This document shows positions 36,085-43,824 of a stretch of 64,000 bases of DNA, piece by piece. A model generated the notes under the pieces. That model was not told where the DNA came from. It saw nothing but the letters and a program-made list of their open reading frames with translations, and ran no database searches. A program made the position numbers and the translations under genes. Origin of the DNA: Desulfovulcanus ferrireducens (GTDB lineage: Bacteria; Desulfobacterota; Desulfovibrionia; Desulfovibrionales; Desulfonatronovibrionaceae); assembly GCF_018704065.1 (NCBI RefSeq), contig NZ_JAGUQP010000017.1:1-64000 (forward strand). The letters are read 5' to 3'. Numbering within the stretch: position 1 is the stretch's first letter; the number at the start of each line of letters is the position of its first letter.

Positions 36085-36672
36085 ATGCTTAGAGGAAAAA
36101 TAGAGTCAGTTTCTATAGCAAGCATAATTCAGTTGTGCAACCAAGACAAAAAAAATGGGATTCTACAAATTTCGAAAAAAGAAAACAAAATAGGAGAAAT
36201 TTATTTTAAGAATGGAGAAATAATTGCTGCTCGTATTGGGGAATTAAAAAGCATTGAAGCGTTTAAAAAAATTTTTAATTTAAAAGAAGGAGATTTTGTT
36301 TTCCTAATAAAAAATTTTGATATAAAACCTGAAATAGAAGTTAGCTGCGAGTTTTTACTACTTGAAGCAATGAGTAAACAAGATGAAGAAAAAAAGATTA
36401 AAGAAAATCTTTTTTACAAACTTAATGAAAAATATGATGTTAAAGAGATTCATTTAGTACCCGATAATTACGATTTAATATCCAGTTTAAGCACAATTGG
36501 AGATGAACTGGAGTCAGGAAATCTAGCCTGCGCATGGCTTCAGGATGATGACGAAATAAAAATGATTGTAAAAAAGACAAACGAAAAAGACTTTATTGAG
36601 TTTGACTTTAAAAATCAAACAATAATAGAAGATACCTTTTACGAGATAAAAAAGTTGTTAAAGGAGGTGTAA
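36085..36672 (+). CDS. DUF4388 (PATAN-type) protein
   Basis: 195 aa. The N-terminal ~100 residues fit DUF4388: MLRGKIESVSIASIIQLC, then NGILQISKKEN, then GEIYFKNGEIIAARIG. This small domain is common in proteins of polarity, gliding and Frz-like systems and probably mediates protein binding. The C-terminal half is mixed alpha/beta of no known family; its shape (repeated strands and WLQDDDEIKMIV) could be roadblock-like, but this is weak. It starts one base after the previous stop. Confidence 0.75.
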   Translation: MLRGKIESVSIASIIQLCNQDKKNGILQISKKENKIGEIYFKNGEIIAARIGELKSIEAFKKIFNLKEGDFVFLIKNFDIKPEIEVSCEFLLLEAMSKQDEEKKIKENLFYKLNEKYDVKEIHLVPDNYDLISSLSTIGDELESGNLACAWLQDDDEIKMIVKKTNEKDFIEFDFKNQTIIEDTFYEIKKLLKEV

Positions 36673-37620
36673 ATGATTCTGCCGCGCTTCAGAACGTATC
36701 ATGAAAATTTAAACTTATATTATCTAAATCTAGAAAGTTACATGGAATTTTTGAAAATTGAACTTTTTAATGGATATATTCAAATTATTTCTGAAAATAA
36801 CAAATATTTTATTTTTCTCACAATGGGAGAAGTGCTTAATTGCTTCCAAATAAGTAATAACAAAGCAAATCCAATACAAATTTATAGCATTTTTAAAAAT
36901 ATAAACAACAACAATTTTCTTAATACTTATTCGTTAACAGACGAACAGCTAAATTTTTTTGTCAAGGTATTCTTCTCTGAAGCATTGTACGAAAACTTAA
37001 CTACAGAATTTATTAATGTTAACAATCTACTGGACAAATTAAAAAAAGAAAATCACACCGGATGGCTAAAAACAGATATTAAAAAGAAAATAAAAGGATC
37101 AAGCTATGTTTATTTTAACAAAGGGAGAATAATTGGCACATCTACATCATGGAATAAGTGGAAATTTAATGATACTGAAAAAGCATTAAATGAAATAATC
37201 AATAATATTGAGAATGGTGTATTTTATGTCTATAAAATTAAAAATTTGAAAACAAGTCACAATGATGAGGAATTATTCAAGAACATTATAAACTTCTTTG
37301 AAGAATACATGTCATCTTTAGAAGAAAATATTGGTACAAATAAATTTTCTGTTTTGTGGAGAGAAAAGGCACTAAAAAAAGCAGATAAATATAAATTTCT
37401 AGACCCATTTGCTGATGAATTTGAATATAGTTCCGGGAAAATCAGGGTTTGGAATGGAGTTGAAATCAACGAATTGACAGGCGGACTAAAAGAATTGTGC
37501 TTGGACATAAATAAAGATTATGACTTTAGCAAAACAAAGAACGATAAAATCAAAAAGATAGCTTCTAAGTATCAACATATTATAGATAAAATGAATTTAA
37601 AAGAACTGGTAACATATTGA
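36673..37620 (+). CDS. Cluster protein with weak DUF4388-like repeats
   Basis: 315 aa, unrecognised overall. Two segments look like worn DUF4388 units: MEFLKIELFNGYIQI followed by YFIFLTMGEVLNCF (residues ~16-58), and LLDKLKKENHTGWLKT followed by SYVYFNKGRIIGTS (~118-157). The remaining ~150 residues are charged and helical. Very A+T-rich codon use. The ribosome site AAGGAGGTG lies in the end of the preceding gene and the ATG follows its TAA directly, so translation is coupled. Confidence 0.5.
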   Translation: MILPRFRTYHENLNLYYLNLESYMEFLKIELFNGYIQIISENNKYFIFLTMGEVLNCFQISNNKANPIQIYSIFKNINNNNFLNTYSLTDEQLNFFVKVFFSEALYENLTTEFINVNNLLDKLKKENHTGWLKTDIKKKIKGSSYVYFNKGRIIGTSTSWNKWKFNDTEKALNEIINNIENGVFYVYKIKNLKTSHNDEELFKNIINFFEEYMSSLEENIGTNKFSVLWREKALKKADKYKFLDPFADEFEYSSGKIRVWNGVEINELTGGLKELCLDINKDYDFSKTKNDKIKKIASKYQHIIDKMNLKELVTY

Positions 37621-37636
37621 AACAAGCGGATTAACT

Positions 37637-37987
37637 ATGAAAAAAATCCTAAAAGATATCGTTAAAATAGAACAGGTTAAGGCTGCTTGGATTATTAACA
37701 AAAAAACTTATTTAGAAAAGTTTGAAATACCTATCGATTTAAATACAAAAGATAAAGTTCGAAAAGAGTTAAAAAAGTTAATAGAGAAATATTACAATTA
37801 CAAATCGGTCGGAGGTATTTTTGATAACGACTATTTAATTTGTCAAAATTATAAAGGTTACTGGATAATAGTATGGGCAAATAAAAATAATCCATTCTCA
37901 TATTTAAAAATGGAAATCGATATTTTAGTACAGGAAAAAATATCAAAAAAAAGTTTTGATTTTGTTAGAAAAATAAAATTATGGTAA
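37637..37987 (+). CDS. Small protein, possible second roadblock domain
   Basis: 116 aa. The pattern of an N-terminal helix, a VKAAWIINKKTYLEKFEIP strand pair, a long helix (KVRKELKKLIEKYYNY) and the strands GGIFDNDYLICQNY and YWIIVWANK fits a short roadblock/LC7 fold. Sequence similarity is too weak to be certain. If right, it could pair with the first roadblock protein or with the GTPase as a second regulator. Confidence 0.45.
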   Translation: MKKILKDIVKIEQVKAAWIINKKTYLEKFEIPIDLNTKDKVRKELKKLIEKYYNYKSVGGIFDNDYLICQNYKGYWIIVWANKNNPFSYLKMEIDILVQEKISKKSFDFVRKIKLW

Positions 37988-38020
37988 GCATCTAAATTCA
38001 TAAACAATAATGAGGTTCAT

Positions 38021-38500
38021 ATGAGAAAAGATTACGGTAGAGATGAGCTAGAAAAAAATATTGTCCTTCTTCCAAGGGAAGTTAATATCAGTCTAAACGG
38101 AAAAGAATGGATGGTTATTGCATTAAGCCAAAGGTTTAAGTCAATTAATGATATTTTAAAAAACATCAATTTCGACATAACTGAGCTAACAGAAATTCTA
38201 AAGTCCTTAGAAAAAAGGGGGGTTATAAAAATAAGCTCAAAAGAAGCCGAAATAAGTGAAGGTTCTAAAAAATTGCCTACCCTATTTTGGAAGGCATTAC
38301 AAACCGAGCTGTCTACTATAATTGGCCCTATAGCAAGTACACTTATCGAGGAAGAATTAGAAGAAATAAACGAAAATAAGGGAACTTTTACTTATCAAAA
38401 AGCAGCTGGTTTCATTGAAAAAATTTCCCTAGAGATTGATAACGCATCACAAAGAATGGTATTTCAGAAGAAGATGCTCGAAGTTCTAAAAAGATTGTAA
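38021..38500 (+). CDS. Small helical protein with winged-helix-like N-terminus
   Basis: 159 aa of no family I can name. Residues ~15-75 look like a winged helix (ISLNGKEWMVIALSQR, then ITELTEILKSLEKRGVIKI). This type is often attached to DUF4388 proteins and need not bind DNA. The C-terminal ~80 residues are helical: FWKALQTELSTIIGPIAS and EEELEEINENKG. Preceded by 33 bases of spacer. Probably an adaptor or effector of the switch. Confidence 0.5.
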   Translation: MRKDYGRDELEKNIVLLPREVNISLNGKEWMVIALSQRFKSINDILKNINFDITELTEILKSLEKRGVIKISSKEAEISEGSKKLPTLFWKALQTELSTIIGPIASTLIEEELEEINENKGTFTYQKAAGFIEKISLEIDNASQRMVFQKKMLEVLKRL

Positions 38501-38520
38501 CAAGGAGGAGGATTAATCAC

Positions 38521-39402
38521 ATGAGCTTAAAAATTAAATTTGTTATAATTTTCCTTTTAATTTCATTGCTTCCTTTGATTATTGCAGGAGGAGCCGGTTA
38601 TTATCATATTAATGAGATTAGTAAGTTATCTATTTCGCAGACTAGTAAAAGTCTAAAAGAAATGGCAGAGTTATTAGTAGAACAAAAATCTAATGATGTA
38701 TCTAAAAATGTAGAGTTTTTAGTTAGGCGCTTCATGCAAGAAAATGACGACAACATCGAGATTGAAGAATTACAATATGACCCTGACTTTAGCTCATTAA
38801 CTATTCAGACAATAGGTAAAACCGGGTATACATATTTAATTTTTCACGACAACGATAATTTTACAGTTTTTTTACATCCAAACCCAAAGTATATTGGCAA
38901 TGATATAAAATCAATACCAAACAGTATTGACTTTATTAGAACAATTAAAAACGTTAAATTAAAGCAAAAATCTGAAAAAGGATATTTCAAAATATTTAAT
39001 AACGGTAAAGAAGAAAATATTTTCATGGTTATTACGCCAGTCCCGAACACATCATTTTTTGTTGTAGCTCAAATTTCAACAAAAGAAGTTGAAGAGCCTG
39101 TAAGAAATCTCAATAAAACATTTCTGGATAAGCAAAAAGATTTTTTAATTCAATATAATATTGGAGGAATTGCAACCGGTATGATTGTATTCTTAGTTGC
39201 GATTTTATTTGCTATAAGATTAGTCCGACCTATTGTTCACCTAACCGAGGTTGCAGAAAAGATTAGCTTAGGTGACCTAAAAGCACCAATTGAAATTACA
39301 TCGACTGATGAAATCGGAGACTTAGCTGATGCTTTAAGAAGAATGCAAGCAAGCTTACGAAAAGCTGTTCAGAGATTACAAAGACGAAGAAAAGGTATCT
39401 AA
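38521..39402 (+). CDS. Cache-HAMP membrane sensor without output domain
   Basis: 293 aa. Membrane helix 1 is at ~8-28 and helix 2 at ~216-238. Between them an extracytoplasmic Cache-type sensor has IGKTGYTYLIFHD and VFLHPNPKYIGND. After helix 2 a HAMP domain (RLVRPIVHLTEVAEKISLGD to DEIGDLADALRRMQ), then only ~17 basic residues. There is no kinase, cyclase or methyl-accepting region, so the signal must pass to another protein, plausibly a CheW-like neighbour. Strong AAGGAGGAGG site. Confidence 0.88.
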   Translation: MSLKIKFVIIFLLISLLPLIIAGGAGYYHINEISKLSISQTSKSLKEMAELLVEQKSNDVSKNVEFLVRRFMQENDDNIEIEELQYDPDFSSLTIQTIGKTGYTYLIFHDNDNFTVFLHPNPKYIGNDIKSIPNSIDFIRTIKNVKLKQKSEKGYFKIFNNGKEENIFMVITPVPNTSFFVVAQISTKEVEEPVRNLNKTFLDKQKDFLIQYNIGGIATGMIVFLVAILFAIRLVRPIVHLTEVAEKISLGDLKAPIEITSTDEIGDLADALRRMQASLRKAVQRLQRRRKGI

Positions 39403-39414
39403 GAGGGAATAAAT

Positions 39415-39921
39415 ATGTATAAATTATTCAAATTGTTTGTTGCAAGCTTTATCACATTCTTCTTTTTATCTACAATTGGATTTTCTCAAAGTATCGATTT
39501 GCTAAAAATTAACGATCCTGGCTTTGCCAAATTAGGAAAGTATAAAAAGCCTCCTGTGTTTTTTTCTCATGATACTCATGTTGATGAATATAAAATAAAG
39601 TGCCCAACTTGTCATCATATATACAAAAATAGAAAAAATGTTTGGACACCTGATCAAGAAGTACATGAATGTTCTCAATGCCATGGAAGTAGTAAAGCTG
39701 AACTTATTAATGCATATCATATGAAGTGCTGGGGTTGTCATAAAAGATTAAAGGAGGAATACTCTAAAGCAGACGTTCCAACATCAGATTGTAAGAGATG
39801 TCATATCCCCAAAAAAAATTTAAAAAGTGAAATGAAGAGAATTAAAGACAAAATGCTTAATAAAGATTTAAAACTTTTTGAAGTTATTAACAAATTAGAG
39901 GTAAAAGGTTTTTATAAATAA
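39415..39921 (+). CDS. Periplasmic tetraheme c-type (c3-like) cytochrome
   Basis: 168 aa with a signal peptide (residues 1-~24). Four CxxCH heme sites follow: CPTCH, CSQCH, CWGCH and CKRCH, with SHDTH upstream giving distal His ligands as in class III cytochromes. Length is larger than c3 (about 110-120) because of a basic C-terminal tail rich in Lys. It follows the Cache-HAMP gene after 12 bases. Its role in a polarity cluster is unknown: redox sensing by the neighbouring Cache protein is one option, electron supply another. Confidence 0.9.
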   Translation: MYKLFKLFVASFITFFFLSTIGFSQSIDLLKINDPGFAKLGKYKKPPVFFSHDTHVDEYKIKCPTCHHIYKNRKNVWTPDQEVHECSQCHGSSKAELINAYHMKCWGCHKRLKEEYSKADVPTSDCKRCHIPKKNLKSEMKRIKDKMLNKDLKLFEVINKLEVKGFYK

Positions 39922-39957
39922 CTTATACGAAGACAACTAATGGTATGAGGTTTATCA

Positions 39958-41283
39958 ATGGACAACAAAATTAATCTTCAAAACTTGGAAGAAGCCGCTT
40001 TTAATGCTATAGATGAAATATTCTCTGAAGAAGAAAAAAAAGACGACAATGTTGTACGTCTAGAAGAAAAAATTTTAGCTCTGGACTGGGAATTTTCTGA
40101 AAACGATTTTTTTGAGCTACGTGAAATTTTAAATTCATTAAAACAAACATATACCGACGATATAAATAGAACACTACTAACTATGATGGATAATATAGCA
40201 AAATTTGTAATGACTGCTAAAGAAAAATCTCCATCAAATTCTCTTGTCGTATTAGCTCAAATTGCAAAAGGATTTAAGGAAATAAATTTTAACAATTTAA
40301 ATGCAACCCAAAAAAAGGAAAAGCTAGGCAAAATATATAAGTTTTTTACACAATTTAAAAATGATATAATTGCAAAAGCAAAAGAAGAAAATAAAGCAAG
40401 CATTCAAGGTAAAGCATATAAAAAAGAAATAACAGAAAATAAATTAGAAAACAAAAAAGAACTCTTTGACTATTCACAAGAAACAGCATTAGCATTTGAT
40501 AAAAACATCTTTAAAGACTACATGAAAAAGTTGGAGAAAAACATTAATGATATTAATAAAAAAATATCAGATTTAGAATTTAACAGAGAAATTTTTTCTC
40601 GTCTTGAGAATTTAGAAGAAAAGATCGATACAATACTATCATTTATACACAAACTTAATAACAACAATTCATTTGCAACAGATATTAAAACAAACATTGA
40701 AGAAGAATATGATGAAAACGACATTGATAAAATTGACTATGAGGCCCAAATTACAACTGATGATGAGGATGATAATCGTATTGGAGAAGAGTTAATAAAA
40801 GACACAGAAAATGATGGCAGTGAATTCAAGGAGGACGATATCATTCCATACGTATACGTTTTTCACTTAGACGATAAACTTGTAGCTTTTCCTTATGAAG
40901 CTGTTTTAAATATCTACTCCATTTCAAATGAGAAAGCAAAAAAATTACTGAGTCTAGAGCAATTTAAATTAAAAAATCTTAAAGGATTTATGAAAAAATT
41001 AAAGAAAAATATGCGAGGTAGTTTGCGCAGAAAAAAGGAAAAGGAACTTAAGGAGCTTGTAGTTTTTTCTAAAAATATAAGCTTAGCTACTGAAAACACT
41101 CACTATTCCAATGCGTTACTTGTCGAGTGCGGTGATAAATACAATATCTTTTTTGTAGGCAAAGAGTTGAGCTCAAAAGCTTATTTACCGATCAGCATAG
41201 AACAAAAAGACGAAAATGACATTATGGGGCATGTTGTAATTGAAGGAACAAAAAAAGCTTTTTTAATAAATCCCTGCCAGTAG
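39958..41283 (+). CDS. Cluster protein with CheW-like C-terminal domain (copy 2)
   Basis: 441 aa. Residues ~1-290 are very charged, with a coiled-coil stretch ~180-230 (KLEKNINDINKKISDLEF) and an acidic linker of Asp and Glu at ~250-290. The C-terminal ~135 residues are the same divergent CheW-like domain as in the gene at 35010: FHLDDKLVAFPYEAVLNIYS, then KAKKL, KEKELKEL, and ATENTHYSNALLVE. Probably an adaptor with a different N-terminal tether. It is followed after 14 bases by the ATPase gene. Confidence 0.6.
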   Translation: MDNKINLQNLEEAAFNAIDEIFSEEEKKDDNVVRLEEKILALDWEFSENDFFELREILNSLKQTYTDDINRTLLTMMDNIAKFVMTAKEKSPSNSLVVLAQIAKGFKEINFNNLNATQKKEKLGKIYKFFTQFKNDIIAKAKEENKASIQGKAYKKEITENKLENKKELFDYSQETALAFDKNIFKDYMKKLEKNINDINKKISDLEFNREIFSRLENLEEKIDTILSFIHKLNNNNSFATDIKTNIEEEYDENDIDKIDYEAQITTDDEDDNRIGEELIKDTENDGSEFKEDDIIPYVYVFHLDDKLVAFPYEAVLNIYSISNEKAKKLLSLEQFKLKNLKGFMKKLKKNMRGSLRRKKEKELKELVVFSKNISLATENTHYSNALLVECGDKYNIFFVGKELSSKAYLPISIEQKDENDIMGHVVIEGTKKAFLINPCQ

Positions 41284-41297
41284 AGTAAGGTGTAGAA

Positions 41298-43640
41298 ATG
41301 AAAACTAATAATGTTTTAGACCAAACCTTATTCTCTTTAAAATTAAAAGAAGCAGAGATTTATTCTCAACATGGCTTACTGGATGAGGCTAAAACGATCT
41401 ATTCCTCTTTACTGGCTGAGATAGAACAAATGCCCGCCACTAAAGAAGTTGAAATTCAAAAAAAATATCTAATAGAAGTTTATAATAAACTAAACATAAA
41501 AGACAATAAAGATCATTTTGGTCAAAATAAAAATGTAAACGACAAATTTACCGTAGATGAAATTTACGAAAAGGCTTTAGCTTTTAAGGATTTAGGTCTA
41601 TTTAAAGAAGCTTTAAATGAGTATAAAAACATTTTAAATGAAAATTTCAACTTTGAAGATGTAGTCAATGGAATTATAGATTGTTACAAATCTCAGGGCC
41701 AAAGAGTAAAGGCCATAAACTTTCTAGAACAAATACTAAATAAAAATAACTTTACTTTACAACAAAAGGATTTCATAAAATATAGATTATCAAAACTATA
41801 CGAAGAATCAGGATCCTATGCAAAATCTTTATTCTTCCTTCAGGACATCACAAACAAATCTAACTTTAAAGATTTAAACATCAAGATAAAATCAATTTCA
41901 TTAAGAGCCAAAGGCGGAACAAAATTTGATTATCTTTTACAACAAAATATAATCACAAAAGCCAAACTACAAGAAGCTTATTCTTTTTCAAAAAGAGAAA
42001 ACAAGAGTATTGAATACGTATTGCTAAAAAAATTCGGAGTTTTAAAAAATGATTTAGCAGAGTCATTATCTCTATATTATGGTTGTCCTTTTTATTCTTT
42101 TGATCATAATATTTCTATTCCATCCGAGTTATTTAAAAATTTAAAATATGATTACCTGAAGCACAACCATTGGCTTCCTATTAAAAAAAATGACAATCAG
42201 ATTACAATTGTTATTGATAACCCTTATGACTTATTACGTGAAGACTTAATCAAAAAATTATATCCCAATAACGAAATCAACTTTTTAGTTGCCATCAAAG
42301 AAGATATTGAAAATTTTATAGATTTTTACTTTAAGCAAAACAATCAAAAAAATGAATATATAAAAAAAATAATAGATGAGTTAAACTTAGAATTTGAAGA
42401 AAAGAATGAAGAAATTATTGCAAATGAAACCACGGTCCAGGATAGCAAAGTTGTACATTTTGTTAATCAAATGATAATTGATGCATGGCAAAGAAATGCA
42501 TCTGATATTCATATTGAGCCTTCTCCTTCAAACAATATTACAAATATAAGATTTCGTATCGATGGCGTTTGTCAGCCTTATGTTCAAATCCCAAATTCCT
42601 TTTCCAGGATTGTGATTTCAAGAATAAAAATCATGGCCAACCTAGATATTGCCGAAAAAAGATTGCCCTTGGATGGAAAAATTAAATTTAAACAAAGTGA
42701 CAAAAAGCAACTTGAGCTTCGTGTGGCCACCTTGCCCACTTCAGGAAAGTATGAAGATGTTGTTATGCGTCTACTCCAAAGTGGAAAGCCTTTAAAACTT
42801 CACGAACTAGGGATGTCTGAGGAAAATTTGATTAAATTTAGAGAGATAATATCTCAACCGTACGGTTTAATTCTAGTTGTTGGACCAACTGGCTCTGGCA
42901 AAACTACTACTTTGCATTCTGCGCTAGGATACATCAACACTCCCGAAAGAAAAATTTGGACCGCGGAGGACCCTATTGAAATCAGTCAAGAAGGACTACG
43001 TCAGGTTGAAATAAACTCAAAAATAGGTTTAACTTTTGCCAAAGTATTACGCTCTTTTCTAAGAGCTGATCCTGACGTAATTATGATCGGGGAAATGCGT
43101 GATGAGGAGACAGCATCTACTGGAGTGGAAGCCTCTTTAACAGGACATTTAGTATTATCAACTTTGCATACCAATAGTGCTCCTGAAACTGTATCGCGGC
43201 TTTTAGAAATGGATATAGATCCTCATAATTTTGCTGATTCCCTCTTAGGGGTCTTGTCACAGAGATTAGGAAGAAGGCTGTGCGAGGAATGCAAGGAAGC
43301 ATATCATCCGGATGAAAAGGAGTTTGAAGAAATTGTTAATGAATATGGCAAAGAATACTTTGATCGTCTAGAAATTAAACATACTAAAGAGTTAATTTTA
43401 TATCGCCCCAAAGGATGTCCGGTTTGTGCTGGCACCGGATACAAAGGAAGGATAGGTTTTCATGAGTTACTCGTTAATAATGACGACATTAAAAACTTAA
43501 TCAAAAAAAAAGCCCCTGCCGAGGAAATTAGAACCAAAGCCATAGCCGATGGTATGACCACCCTGAAGCAGGACGGCATTGCTAAAATTTTTCTAGGGTA
43601 TACCGATATGAAAGAAGTAAGGCGTGTGTGTATGAAATAG
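41298..43640 (+). CDS. TPR-MshEN-PilB/GspE-type secretion ATPase
   Basis: 780 aa. Residues 1-~200 are TPR-like helices (LKEAEIYSQHGLLDEAKTIY, then LAFKDLGLFKEALNEYKNIL). Residues ~207-365 are an MshEN/T2SSE N-domain (LLQQNIITKAKLQEAYSF), a type that can bind c-di-GMP. The motor spans ~395-780: Walker A GPTGSGKTTTLH at 529, Asp box TAEDPIEI, Walker B IMIGEMRDEETA, and the zinc tetracysteine CEECKE plus CPVC. It is complete, so it should power pilus assembly or secretion. No pilins, PilC/GspF, PilM-Q or secretin are in the window. The fused TPR region is unusual. Confidence 0.92.
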   Translation: MKTNNVLDQTLFSLKLKEAEIYSQHGLLDEAKTIYSSLLAEIEQMPATKEVEIQKKYLIEVYNKLNIKDNKDHFGQNKNVNDKFTVDEIYEKALAFKDLGLFKEALNEYKNILNENFNFEDVVNGIIDCYKSQGQRVKAINFLEQILNKNNFTLQQKDFIKYRLSKLYEESGSYAKSLFFLQDITNKSNFKDLNIKIKSISLRAKGGTKFDYLLQQNIITKAKLQEAYSFSKRENKSIEYVLLKKFGVLKNDLAESLSLYYGCPFYSFDHNISIPSELFKNLKYDYLKHNHWLPIKKNDNQITIVIDNPYDLLREDLIKKLYPNNEINFLVAIKEDIENFIDFYFKQNNQKNEYIKKIIDELNLEFEEKNEEIIANETTVQDSKVVHFVNQMIIDAWQRNASDIHIEPSPSNNITNIRFRIDGVCQPYVQIPNSFSRIVISRIKIMANLDIAEKRLPLDGKIKFKQSDKKQLELRVATLPTSGKYEDVVMRLLQSGKPLKLHELGMSEENLIKFREIISQPYGLILVVGPTGSGKTTTLHSALGYINTPERKIWTAEDPIEISQEGLRQVEINSKIGLTFAKVLRSFLRADPDVIMIGEMRDEETASTGVEASLTGHLVLSTLHTNSAPETVSRLLEMDIDPHNFADSLLGVLSQRLGRRLCEECKEAYHPDEKEFEEIVNEYGKEYFDRLEIKHTKELILYRPKGCPVCAGTGYKGRIGFHELLVNNDDIKNLIKKKAPAEEIRTKAIADGMTTLKQDGIAKIFLGYTDMKEVRRVCMK

Positions 43641-43824
43641 ATCAAGATAACTAGATATTTTATTAAAGTTCAATTTTTAGATATTTGAATCGCCTAATAA
43701 TTAGCCCAACATAAAATTTTTCATAATGCTCTTCAAAATCACAGGTGCCAACAAAAGATGCAAAACTCTCTTGGGTTAAATTTAATGCCCTGAGACTTGA
43801 GTGCATCCGGGTCCCTAATCATTA

